Part shown: positions 8,801 to 15,787 of the stretch, piece after piece
Layout: the number at the start of each line of letters is the position of its first letter
How positions within the stretch are numbered: position 1 is the stretch's first letter
DNA from: CAYZMH01 sp964479445
GTDB lineage: Bacteria; Bacteroidota; Bacteroidia; Bacteroidales; GCA-2748055
DNA length: 64,000 nt
Reading direction: 5' to 3'
Assembly (NCBI GenBank): GCA_964479445.1
Contig: CAYZMH010000001.1
Span: 124,001 to 188,000 of the forward strand
The notes under the pieces: generated by a model
Databases searched by the model: none
Told to the model about the DNA's origin: nothing
Seen by the model: only the letters and a program-made list of their open reading frames with translations
Position numbers and translations under genes: made by a program

Positions 8801-9733
8801 CTATTCCTGGTCGAGTTTTAACTGAAGTCCGATAATTGATCCACCGGACTTCTGGTCCTTTATTTTTTTCACGTCATAATGGGGATAGCTGAGATGTATA
8901 TCAGGATAGCTCATTAGCGCAATAAATGACGTGATTGCAAAGAGCTTTGGACCCATTGGGACGATTGTAACGGAGTAATTGCTACGGAGGGGCATAATAG
9001 CATCTATGAGTTTCTGGTAGATCACCCTGGCGTTTTGAATAGGGTATCCAATCAGGTTCCGGATGGGTACATGTTCAATTATTTCATGGTTATTTGCAAA
9101 TATGCTTTCGACGTACTTTTTATCCGAAGGAGGATCGGCATATAGCAGGAAGGTATTATCGGGCTGTAGTTGTTTTAATATTTTACTGCCGAGTCCCCGC
9201 ACATTTCCCAGTCCCATGATAACTGCATGCTTATTTTTTTCCCGGGTTTGTCTACATGCGGGATTTGTCATGGAATAACTGCGCAGGCTTACCTGCTTTT
9301 TTAATTGCAGGGGTTCATCAAAAGTAGCCGGACTGTAGACAATAATCAGTTGGACCGTAGTAAAGTGTTCTGAACTCGATAAATAATGCAAGAGTCCGTA
9401 GTACCATTTTTTGGTCATACAGGATATGTCTATTAAAACCTGCAGCGATTTCCCGTGGTAATTGCTGAAGAGGTTATCGTAATCAGGAGTTGAATAACCT
9501 GAAACGGGGATGAATTCGTATCCCATTTTGTTGAAAAACTGGTCATTTTTAGGTCGGGCGAGATCTTTCCTGTGTTCGGTAAATGCAAATACAATATGTT
9601 TTTTTGCATCAGGTCTGCAGGCATTCGTCACAAATGCGGCCCTCGATTCGTACCCGGATGCGGCAATGAAAATATCAGGCTCGAATTGTTGCAGGTGGTC
9701 GTATTGTATGTGGTTAATCTCAGAAAGCTCCAT
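8801..9733 (-). CDS. Conserved-looking protein of unknown function with GYESR, DIS-M and PMGPK motifs
   Basis: I do not recognise this family with certainty. The start is placed at the ATG at 9733 (MELSEINHI), because upstream residues look like a spurious extension. The 310-residue protein has no signal peptide or membrane helix and looks alpha/beta. Three blocks stand out as possibly catalytic or ligand-binding: FIAASGYESRAAFV near the N-terminus, LIDISCMTKKWYYG near one third, and VTIVPMGPKLFA near the C-terminus. Charged motifs after short hydrophobic strands suggest a Rossmann-like fold (inference). It stands alone between the E2 operon and a serine hydrolase, both on the same strand. 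A role in defence or nucleotide sensing is possible but unproven. Confidence 0.6.
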   Translation of the reverse strand: MELSEINHIQYDHLQQFEPDIFIAASGYESRAAFVTNACRPDAKKHIVFAFTEHRKDLARPKNDQFFNKMGYEFIPVSGYSTPDYDNLFSNYHGKSLQVLIDISCMTKKWYYGLLHYLSSSEHFTTVQLIIVYSPATFDEPLQLKKQVSLRSYSMTNPACRQTREKNKHAVIMGLGNVRGLGSKILKQLQPDNTFLLYADPPSDKKYVESIFANNHEIIEHVPIRNLIGYPIQNARVIYQKLIDAIMPLRSNYSVTIVPMGPKLFAITSFIALMSYPDIHLSYPHYDVKKIKDQKSGGSIIGLQLKLDQE

Positions 9734-9793
9734 AAAAAGGCAAAGATTGCACCAAATATAGCAGCTTTTCATTGATTAAACCTAATCCCGTAT

Positions 9794-11125
9794 TTAAAGT
9801 TTGGGATTTTTGGCAAGCATGGTTAAAATGGAATTCGATTCATATCGATCGACGAAGAATAGGTCCCTGTCGGGCCATTGATTTACCCTGTTAACTGATT
9901 CAAACATCATCGCTGACAGGTAACGGTGAATGCGCGACTTTTTATAGGTAGATGTGTTAAGCAGGATGACCCAGTTAATCCCATCTGCCTGCCGGACCAG
10001 CAATGCTGTGGTTCCGTTGAAATATCCGGTTCTCCACCAGGTTCCCTGTTTATCACTTCCGCGCCATCCGAATAAACCTCTGCCCGAAAGATTTGGATTG
10101 GTCATCATTGTGAGCGTCTCAGGTTTTAGTATATCGGGTTGTTCCGGGAAACCATCAAGCGCTGTAAGCAGTTTGATCAACTCCGGGGATGAAGCAATCC
10201 ATCCCCCGGCTGCGCCTAAAAGTTCAATGGGATTTCCCCCGTAATGAATCGGCACGTACTTTCCAGATCCGCTGAAATCGTATACTTTCCTCGATATGCC
10301 GGCAGTGTAATAGTTAACTTCGTTCGGGTATTTTTCGTGCACGTAACTCCGACCAATGTGCATATCATGAATACCAACCGGTTTGAGAATGTTCATCATT
10401 ACATAATCCTCGTAAGGCATTCCCGATTTTACCTCAATGATCTTTCCAAGTATCGCATAACCGAGATTGGAGTAGCTGTAACGCTGTCCGGGTTCATAAT
10501 GCAGTTTTCGTGACAGGGTGAATTGTATGATCTGATCCACCGAAGCCGGAGGGGGCACATCCATTTTTCGGGCTATGTAAAGCGAATTGAACATTGGATC
10601 GCCTGCCCTTCTGGACCAACCTGCTGTATGATTCAACAAATGCTGCACTTCTATTTGCTCAACTCGTTTATCCTTATATTCATGAAATCCATTTCGGTAT
10701 ATAATACCATCCTTACCAAATACTTTTTCATCCAGCGAGAGATTTCCATTCTCGTAGAGTTTCATAATGGCGACAGCTGTAACTAGTTTTGATACAGAAG
10801 CAATTCGAAATAAATGTCCCGGTTTAACAGACTCTCCTGATTCTTCAACAGCCGATCCAAACCCTTTTGTATAAACCAGTTTTTCATCTTTGGTTATGGC
10901 AACACTTGCACCCGTTATATCCCAGTGATTCATGAAATGCTCTACCCGGCGATCAATAATCTCGAGCGATGGAAAATCAGACTGAGCGTTCTCCAGTTTT
11001 AGAGAAAATGCCACTTCTTCATCTTCTACGATAAAAGAGTTACCCCTGTCGGAGAAGGTGATGGCGATCTCCCCGAAAAAGAAAATCCCAACTAAAATCA
11101 CCAATATGATCAATTTCTGTTTCAT
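9794..11125 (-). CDS. Serine hydrolase of the beta-lactamase class C / penicillin-binding-protein family
   Basis: About 443 residues from the ATG at 11125. A single N-terminal hydrophobic helix (LIILVILVGIFFFGEIAIT) anchors or exports it, so the catalytic domain should face the periplasm. The nucleophile motif SxxK is S110-V-S-K113, the second motif YSN is at 218-220, and LLNHTAGW at 163-170 is the usual class C-like landmark. The third motif is not a clean KTG, although TWWRTGYFNG may replace it, as in many esterase or D-aminopeptidase relatives. That makes a peptidase or esterase more likely than a true antibiotic-degrading enzyme. It appears monocistronic, with a likely -7 promoter box at 11168-11175. 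Confidence 0.85.
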   Translation of the reverse strand: MKQKLIILVILVGIFFFGEIAITFSDRGNSFIVEDEEVAFSLKLENAQSDFPSLEIIDRRVEHFMNHWDITGASVAITKDEKLVYTKGFGSAVEESGESVKPGHLFRIASVSKLVTAVAIMKLYENGNLSLDEKVFGKDGIIYRNGFHEYKDKRVEQIEVQHLLNHTAGWSRRAGDPMFNSLYIARKMDVPPPASVDQIIQFTLSRKLHYEPGQRYSYSNLGYAILGKIIEVKSGMPYEDYVMMNILKPVGIHDMHIGRSYVHEKYPNEVNYYTAGISRKVYDFSGSGKYVPIHYGGNPIELLGAAGGWIASSPELIKLLTALDGFPEQPDILKPETLTMMTNPNLSGRGLFGWRGSDKQGTWWRTGYFNGTTALLVRQADGINWVILLNTSTYKKSRIHRYLSAMMFESVNRVNQWPDRDLFFVDRYESNSILTMLAKNPKL

Positions 11126-11167
11126 TGCTTCAAACAAACCAAAAAAACCTGCCTGTGTCATCTGTTA

Positions 11168-11175
11168 CAAAAGTA
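11168..11175 (-). promoter_or_regulatory. -7 promoter element of the serine hydrolase gene
   Basis: The minus strand reads TACTTTTG, matching TAnnTTTG, 43 bases upstream of the ATG at 11125. No clear TTTG is found at -33. Confidence 0.4.
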
Positions 11176-11420
11176 GTGCATTGATGTAAGCCTCAGATAA
11201 ACTGATATTTGCGTTATCAACACACTGCTGTTAATAAGCATAAATCAAAGGTATACAACAACTTGTCATGGATCTGGTTCAAATGCGAATGTAATATATA
11301 TACATTACAGAAAGAGTTCTTCGCACAGTTATCTGGCATTTCATGTACAGGGATTGGATATTCGAAATGAGAAATTGTGGTATTGATCAAAAGAGAAATT
11401 GAATAGTATATAAACACAAA
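11176..11420. other. AT-rich intergenic stretch upstream of the serine hydrolase
   Basis: No gene is supported here. It holds a near-palindrome, TGTAATATATATACATTACA at 11290-11309 (18 of 20 positions symmetric), about 165 bases upstream of the hydrolase start. This could be an operator or merely AT-rich chance. The minus-strand ORF at 11217-11417 has no recognisable features and lies just past the RNA terminator. Confidence 0.35.
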
Positions 11421-11450
11421 TGGGAGCCTGACCTTTCAGTCTGACTCCCA
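11421..11450 (-). terminator. Terminator-like hairpin closing the candidate ncRNA
   Basis: Minus strand: TGGGAGTCAGAC pairs with GTCAGGCTCCCA (12 positions, one A-A mismatch and one G-T) around a TGAAAG loop, followed by TTTGTGTTT. It is preceded by AAA, so it would act best on minus-strand transcripts. It sits exactly at the end of the structured region. Confidence 0.6.
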
Positions 11451-11853
11451 TTTCGATCCATGGTAGCCGTAGCAACCATTTCTCGTCAAGTTACGGTTAT
11501 TATGACCGGAATGGCTTGCCGAAACAAACCTATTCCCTGACACCGGAGATAATCCGGTGCGCCACAGGAACTATCCGAAGACAGTTTCCAGTGACAATTC
11601 CTCGCAACCACTTTCACCAGGTTTCCAGGTATCCTTCTGGCTTCCGTGTGGATGATTAATCAACGTTTTACGGCAGAAAAACCATCCCTGTTTTGAGACC
11701 GGTCTTACAGTTGCCTGTTTCACCGGAAGAACGGTATCAATACCCGCTTGAACCGTTCTTTTGACTCATTTCCACTTCCCGGGAAGATCCCGTTGGTGGC
11801 CTTTGATGAGTTCATCATGCAAAGAACTGAGTGGCCTTTTATCGCTCACTTGA
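11421..11853 (-). ncRNA. Candidate structured non-coding RNA of about 430 nt (unknown class)
   Basis: This is a moderate-GC island between AT-rich flanks with no convincing protein gene. On the minus strand it has a consensus promoter (11860-11892) and ends in a strong hairpin (11421-11450). Between them are several stable stems. AAGAACGGT/ACCGTTCTT is a perfect 9-bp stem (11727-11760). Directly adjacent is CCGGT/ACCGG enclosing ACAG/CTGT capped by a GCAA tetraloop with a symmetric GAA/AAG internal loop (11699-11726). A stem at 11567-11589 is capped by C(UUCG)G. CACCGGA/TCCGGTG forms a 7-bp stem (11541-11559), and CCACA/TGTGG encloses part of this (11562-11651). GNRA and UUCG loops appear only when read on the minus strand. 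It is not RNase P RNA (found at 29203-29529), and it lacks the tmRNA acceptor/T-arm end and the SRP GGAAGNAGC motif. A 64-codon open frame without an ATG overlaps part of it and is probably chance. Confidence 0.6.
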
Positions 11854-11859
11854 TGAAAT

Positions 11860-11892
11860 CAAATTTAAGCGATAGATACAATATGTACCAAA
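11860..11892 (-). promoter_or_regulatory. Bacteroidota-type promoter of the candidate ncRNA
   Basis: Minus strand: TTTG (11892-11889), 21 bases, TAAATTTG (11867-11860). This is the same -33 and -7 elements and the same spacing as the leuA promoter. It would start transcription near 11853, just upstream of the structured island. No protein gene follows on this strand for 700 bases. Confidence 0.65.
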
Positions 11893-12015
11893 TAATCGAT
11901 GTTGTAGAAATGAACAATAAACCAACATTCGTTATGAACAAATTGTGAATAACTATAAAAATTTGTGAACTAAATATTTAAACGAATTATTCCGCATAAA
12001 TATTGGCTTTTCAAC

Positions 12016-12043
12016 AACGTGTTGAAATCGTTTTCAACACGTT
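12016..12043 (-). terminator. Perfect 12-bp hairpin at the end of the SRAP gene
   Basis: AACGTGTTGAAA (12016-12027) and TTTCAACACGTT (12032-12043) are exact complements around a four-base loop. The stem overlaps the SRAP stop codon by two bases. It is a good transcription or mRNA 3'-end stabiliser, but on the minus strand the T-run lies before rather than after the stem. Confidence 0.5.
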
Positions 12044-12767
12044 AAAAAAGCACACCGTTATCTGAAAGATGGGTGGGTTTGATCAGGGAAGGGTCATGTG
12101 GGTCAGTCTGCCTGTTATTTAGTCTTGCGGAAACAGGGTGTGCAGTAAGGAGTTTCTGGGGCAAAGGAGCCAGCAAATCGTGGAGTTTTTCAGTAGGTGT
12201 ATCTTTAGTTATCCATGATTTTTCTGATATTTCGGGTAGAATGACCGGCATACGCTTTTTGGAGTTGTGTATCTCCGACAAAAGGGGATTGGCACGGGTC
12301 GTAACAATAGAAAATGTGGGCATTGCTTCTCCGGACTCAGGATCTTTCCAGTTTTCGCAGATTCCGGCAAAAGCGAATGGACGATCATTCAGAAGCTTTA
12401 CATACCAGGGAAATTTACCTTCTGTTCTGTGTTGCCATTCGAAGAAACCATGACCCAGTACCAGGCATCGGGACCGTTTGAATGGATCCCGGAAGGATGG
12501 TTTTCGGGTGATACTCTCCCCACGGGCATTGTATGTGCCTTTTCTTACCTGTTGGGCTTGTGATATATCTTTCACCCAATGCGGTATCAGTCCCCACCGG
12601 AATAATTGAACACGGGATGGTTCATCCTGCGTTATTACCGGGAGGAGGGGATTATCAAACGCATTGTAGTAATAGCGGAAATCAAAACCCTCAAGCACAG
12701 AAGAATCAGACTGAAATCGGTTTTCAATTGCATCCCTGGTTAAACGGATTTCTACAGTAAAACACAT
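12042..12767 (-). CDS. yedK: SOS response-associated peptidase-fold protein (SRAP / YedK / HMCES)
   Basis: SRAP proteins bind abasic sites in single-stranded DNA and form a covalent, shielding crosslink through the cysteine exposed when the initiator Met is removed. Starting at the ATG at 12767 gives Met-Cys-Phe, putting Cys at position 2 as the mechanism needs. A longer reading upstream would bury that cysteine, so it is rejected. Further family blocks are WGLIPHW, NARGESI, RCLVLGHGFFEW and HNSKKRMPVIL, containing the conserved Asn, Glu and His. About 241 residues is normal. It is divergent from the Lon-N-like gene and lies next to the S24 repressor and translesion polymerases, which fits a DNA-damage role. 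Confidence 0.92.
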   Translation of the reverse strand: MCFTVEIRLTRDAIENRFQSDSSVLEGFDFRYYYNAFDNPLLPVITQDEPSRVQLFRWGLIPHWVKDISQAQQVRKGTYNARGESITRKPSFRDPFKRSRCLVLGHGFFEWQHRTEGKFPWYVKLLNDRPFAFAGICENWKDPESGEAMPTFSIVTTRANPLLSEIHNSKKRMPVILPEISEKSWITKDTPTEKLHDLLAPLPQKLLTAHPVSARLNNRQTDPHDPSLIKPTHLSDNGVLF

Positions 12768-12827
12768 GATTTGGTATGGTTTATGTTTTTTATAATGTGG
12801 TTGATAACTAACCGGCAATATAATAAG

Positions 12828-12845
12828 CTCTTTTTAAACAAAGAG
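12828..12845. repeat. Short inverted repeat between SRAP and the Lon-N-like gene
   Basis: CTCTTT (12828-12833) and AAAGAG (12840-12845) around TTAAAC. It is reminiscent of the CTCTTTGTT arms in the TonB receptor leader at 2916-2950. It sits in the divergent promoter region, with unknown function. Confidence 0.3.
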
Positions 12846-12884
12846 TGATTGTTTTTTGTTTAGGATTCTGTAACCCATCCAGAC

Positions 12885-13493
12885 GTGAACGAAGAGCAGA
12901 AAATAGTACCCTTTTTTCCACTGAGTGTCTTTCTCCTTCCCGGGGAGGATATTCCGCTGCGTATTTTCGAGCCAAGGTATATTCAACTGATAGAAGAGGC
13001 CCGGGATGAGGATTTCACCTTTGTGATACCTTATGTGCTGGATAATGAAATTCAGGATATTGGTTGCGAAGTGAAGGTGAAACAGGTGCTTGCGGAGAGT
13101 CCCCGTGGAAGAATGGTTATTACTGTGGAAGCAGCAAATGTGGTGACAGTTCATAGCATGACAGAGCAGATGACCGGTAAGCTTTATGCAGGCGGAACAG
13201 TAACGTGTCTCAGTGACCCCGGATACATCAGGGATCCGGAATTGCTGGCTCGTCTCAAGTATTATCACGAAAATTTTGATAAAGAATTTCTTTCTGATCG
13301 GTTAGAAAGCGATACGCCGCCGGGATATTATGAACTGGTGGCAGCTCTCAACCTTCCTTCCGAGGAGAAGTTCCGTTTTATTAACCTTCCCTCGAAAGAG
13401 GCACGTGAGCATTATTTGAATAATCAGATTCAATACCTGATGTTGATTCGCAACCAGGAGCTCCTGCTGGACAATGATTTTGGTTTGAATTAG
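12885..13493 (+). CDS. Lon N-terminal (substrate-binding) domain protein
   Basis: A 202-residue stand-alone LON-SB domain (PUA-like fold) without the AAA or protease parts of Lon. It opens with the family pattern VPFFPLSVFLLPGEDIPLRI followed by FEPRYIQLIEEA, and the C-terminal half is helical. Such proteins are common in Bacteroidota and are thought to bind peptides or proteins, but no reaction is known. It ends three bases before the stop of the convergent S24 regulator gene. Its position inside the repair block suggests but does not prove a link with damage responses. Confidence 0.82.
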   Translation: MNEEQKIVPFFPLSVFLLPGEDIPLRIFEPRYIQLIEEARDEDFTFVIPYVLDNEIQDIGCEVKVKQVLAESPRGRMVITVEAANVVTVHSMTEQMTGKLYAGGTVTCLSDPGYIRDPELLARLKYYHENFDKEFLSDRLESDTPPGYYELVAALNLPSEEKFRFINLPSKEAREHYLNNQIQYLMLIRNQELLLDNDFGLN

Positions 13494-13496
13494 CTA

Positions 13497-14312
13497 TTAT
13501 CTTCTATCCAATTTGTGTTTTAAACGATTCATCTCCTGCTGTAAACCGGCTACTGTACGTACTAATTGATTTTCCGGCAATACGGGTTCGGGCAGTTCAT
13601 GACTGATGAAGTGGACAAATTTCCAGATTTCCCGCATATCCGTTACGTTCACCGGAAAAGGTTCATAAAGGGGATTCAAAGAGTAAAGCAACAATTGCCC
13701 CTCCTTTTCAATCCTGTTTTCCACCACTTTAAAGACAATGCCGTCATCCAGGGTTAGAATAATGTATGCTTCCCCGGTTTTTACTTCATTCCAATCAATC
13801 ACAAACTCTCCCGTAACCCATGCTTTATCAGGAATGGGAAGCATGGAATCACCATTCAGTTGAAAAGTCCGGTATTTTTTCTCCCTGGAGAGGAAAGGGA
13901 GCTGGAAAGCAGGTAGCTCCCGTATAAATTCAGGATCAGAAAATCCATTGGTGTAACCGGCCTGGGCTTTGTGGTTTACCAGTTCAATATTCTCTTCATT
14001 TTCCTGGTCTACGGTGGAGGCCAGGATTCGTAAATTCCCGCCTCGCAGGAATACATCGCTTCCATTTTCCAACTGATAGAGCTGGTTCTCGGTAAGCATG
14101 GAAAGATCTATTCGCAGCAATGTATCGATTGCAATATTAAAAAACCGGGCAAAAGCCAGCAGGGTATCCAGGCCGGGTTCTGCCACTTCGTTCTCATAAC
14201 CACTAAGCGTGGAACGCTTCATAGAGAGCGCTGCGGCAAGCTCGTCCTGCGTCATATTTCGCCGTTTTCGCAACAACTTGATATTGGAGTGGAAACACAT
14301 CATATCGTGCAT
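13497..14312 (-). CDS. XRE-family repressor with LexA/S24-like C-terminal domain
   Basis: A 271-residue regulator. Residues about 9-66 form an XRE helix-turn-helix (MTQDELAAALSMKRSTLSGYE). The C-terminal half is an S24 fold with serine S156 in NGDSMLP, a plausible general-base lysine K195 in GIVFKVV, and an Ala-Gly pair A118-G119 (KAQAGY) where LexA-type proteins cut themselves. A short coiled coil ends the protein (about 245-271). The pattern fits a repressor inactivated by self-cleavage after DNA damage (family knowledge; cleavage not shown here). It is divergent from dinB, and a perfect palindrome overlaps its own promoter, which suggests autoregulation and control of dinB-dnaE. Confidence 0.88.
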   Translation of the reverse strand: MHDMMCFHSNIKLLRKRRNMTQDELAAALSMKRSTLSGYENEVAEPGLDTLLAFARFFNIAIDTLLRIDLSMLTENQLYQLENGSDVFLRGGNLRILASTVDQENEENIELVNHKAQAGYTNGFSDPEFIRELPAFQLPFLSREKKYRTFQLNGDSMLPIPDKAWVTGEFVIDWNEVKTGEAYIILTLDDGIVFKVVENRIEKEGQLLLYSLNPLYEPFPVNVTDMREIWKFVHFISHELPEPVLPENQLVRTVAGLQQEMNRLKHKLDRR

Positions 14313-14327
14313 TTTTACTGGTAAATG

Positions 14328-14358
14328 TTTGGAAGCTGTTATCGTTATGATTATATTG
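14328..14358 (+). promoter_or_regulatory. Weak candidate promoter for dinB-dnaE
   Basis: Plus strand: TTTG at 14328-14331, 20 bases, then TATATTG at 14352-14358, one base short of the TAnnTTTG consensus. The palindrome at 14371-14387 lies just downstream and could block it. Confidence 0.3.
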
Positions 14359-14370
14359 TAGTCAGTAATA

Positions 14371-14387
14371 TGATTAAATATTAATCA
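14371..14387. promoter_or_regulatory. Candidate operator of the S24 repressor
   Basis: A perfect 17-base inverted repeat, TGATTAA-ATA-TTAATCA, lies between the divergent S24 and dinB genes. Its right end overlaps the -7 element of the S24 promoter and it covers the expected transcription start. This is where an autorepressor would bind. It is also downstream of a weaker dinB-directed promoter (14328-14358). Confidence 0.6.
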
Positions 14388-14417
14388 AATCTAAAATAAA
14401 AAAATAAGTTATCCAAA
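14386..14417 (-). promoter_or_regulatory. Promoter of the S24 repressor gene
   Basis: Minus strand: TTTG (14417-14414), 20 bases, TAGATTTG (14393-14386), matching the phylum consensus. It predicts a leader of about 65 nt before the ATG at 14312. Confidence 0.6.
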
Positions 14418-14518
14418 TCAGAGAATGAAAAAGTGGAGGTTATTTGTCGGTCCCGTGAAGGAGTGGCTAAGGAGCAAGGGATTCGTAAAGTCAGTGGTAC
14501 GGATTTACAGATGATTTC

Positions 14519-14524
14519 AGGAGG
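14519..14524 (+). promoter_or_regulatory. Shine-Dalgarno that decides the dinB start
   Basis: AGGAGG directly abuts an ATG at 14525, which is too close, but is six bases from the in-frame ATG at 14531. The second ATG is therefore the better start. Confidence 0.6.
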
Positions 14525-14530
14525 ATGATT

Positions 14531-15787
14531 ATGGAACGGAACATTGTGCATTTGGATCTGGATACGTTTTTTGTCTCCGTGGAGCGTTTACAGAACAGTG
14601 GGTTAAACGGAAAACCGGTAATAATTGGAGGAACTTCAGATCGTGGTGTGGTTTCAAGTTGCAGTTATGAAGCACGCCGTTTCGGGGTGCACTCGGCCAT
14701 GCCGGTGAAGATGGCGCGTGTTTTGTGTCCGGAAGCCATGGTGATCCGTGGTGACATGGACCTGTATACCCGCTTTTCCCGGATGGTCACCGAGATCATT
14801 GCCGGTCAGGCACCGGTATTTGAAAAAGCCTCCGTGGATGAGCATTACCTGGACATTACCGGGATGGATCGTTTTTTCGGGTGCATGCAGTGGACTAGCG
14901 AGTTGCGTAAGCGTATTATCAGGGAAACCGGGTTGCCCCTTTCTTATGGCCTTTCTGTTAATAAAACGGTTTCAAAAATAGCTACAGGGGAAGCGAAACC
15001 GAACGGGGAAATTGAAGTTCCGGTGCCGGGAGTACCTGACTTTCTTTCTCCGCTTTCCATTCGCAAGATTCCCATGATCGGGCAAAAAACCTTTCACCTG
15101 CTTCGCTCCATGGGGGTTTCTACCATTGGTACACTCAGCCGTATCCCTCCCGATATGATGGAAGGTGTGCTGGGTAAAAATGGCATGGTAATCTGGAAAA
15201 AGGCCAATGGTATTGATCCTACCCCGGTCCAGCAATATTCGGAACGTAAATCCATTGGATCGGAGCGTACCTTTGACCATGATACGATGGATGTTACCGG
15301 GCTCAAATCCCTTTTGGTGTCGCAGGTGGAAGACCTGGCCTACCGGTTACGGAAGGAGCAGAAACTTACATCGGTAGTCACAGTTAAGATCCGCTATGCT
15401 AATTTTGATACTCATACTCTCCAGAAACGTATCCCCTACACTTCCTTTGACCATGTGCTGATTGGTGTAGCCCGGGAGCTTTTCGACAGGCTTTACCAGC
15501 GTCGTATGCTTATACGGTTGTTGGGTGTGCGGTTTTCCGGATTGGTACGAGGGGTGCAGCAATTGGATATGTTCGAGGACACCTCGGAAATGGTACGGCT
15601 TTACCTGGCTGTGGACCGTATGCGCAACCGCTTTGGCAGTGGATCGATACGCCGTGCCAGTGGTATTCAACTCGGGGAACTGGAAGAGCAGCAAAAAAAA
15701 GAACAGGCGGAGTCGGGAACCTTGCCTCTTGGTACACCACAACAGGTGGATAATTTAAAAAACAGGCGGTGGAGTTACTGGCGGTAA
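14531..15787 (+). CDS. dinB: Y-family DNA polymerase IV
   Basis: Translesion polymerase of about 418 residues. Catalytic acidic residues are intact: D9 in HLDLDTFF, and D103-E104 in ASVDEHYLDI. Canonical patterns include SSCSYEARRFGVHSAMP, LSYGLSVNKTVSKIA and the little-finger domain after IGSERTF. QLDMF at about 344-348 matches the beta-clamp binding motif. The basic tail ends in NRRWSYWR. Intact catalytic residues separate it from the inactive ImuB proteins. The next gene, a DnaE-type polymerase, begins immediately at the stop, so the two are translationally coupled. The divergent S24 repressor probably controls them. Confidence 0.93.
   Translation: MERNIVHLDLDTFFVSVERLQNSGLNGKPVIIGGTSDRGVVSSCSYEARRFGVHSAMPVKMARVLCPEAMVIRGDMDLYTRFSRMVTEIIAGQAPVFEKASVDEHYLDITGMDRFFGCMQWTSELRKRIIRETGLPLSYGLSVNKTVSKIATGEAKPNGEIEVPVPGVPDFLSPLSIRKIPMIGQKTFHLLRSMGVSTIGTLSRIPPDMMEGVLGKNGMVIWKKANGIDPTPVQQYSERKSIGSERTFDHDTMDVTGLKSLLVSQVEDLAYRLRKEQKLTSVVTVKIRYANFDTHTLQKRIPYTSFDHVLIGVARELFDRLYQRRMLIRLLGVRFSGLVRGVQQLDMFEDTSEMVRLYLAVDRMRNRFGSGSIRRASGIQLGELEEQQKKEQAESGTLPLGTPQQVDNLKNRRWSYWR

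Noticed and set aside
9794..11125. True beta-lactamase resistance gene
   Set aside because: No clear KTG motif and a membrane-anchored start. An esterase or peptidase-like relative fits better.
11217..11417. Minus-strand 66-codon open frame
   Set aside because: It lies just after the RNA terminator in AT-rich sequence, has no signal, motif or gene context, and is likely chance.
11572..11770. Minus-strand open frame of about 64 codons (with GWFFCRKT) inside the RNA candidate, or a decayed cobalamin riboswitch (GGTGAAA...CAACTGTAAG and AGCCAG...ATACCTGG look B12-like)
   Set aside because: No ATG and no adjacent gene to continue it. The B12-like words are out of place and lack the GCCACTG box and a downstream B12-related gene.
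11421..11853. tmRNA or SRP RNA
   Set aside because: No alanine-tRNA-like acceptor and T-arm end, no tag ending in LAA, and no GGAAGNAGC motif.
11748..11948. Plus-strand 66-codon open frame
   Set aside because: It is antisense to the ncRNA promoter and 5' end, has no motif and spans AT-rich DNA.
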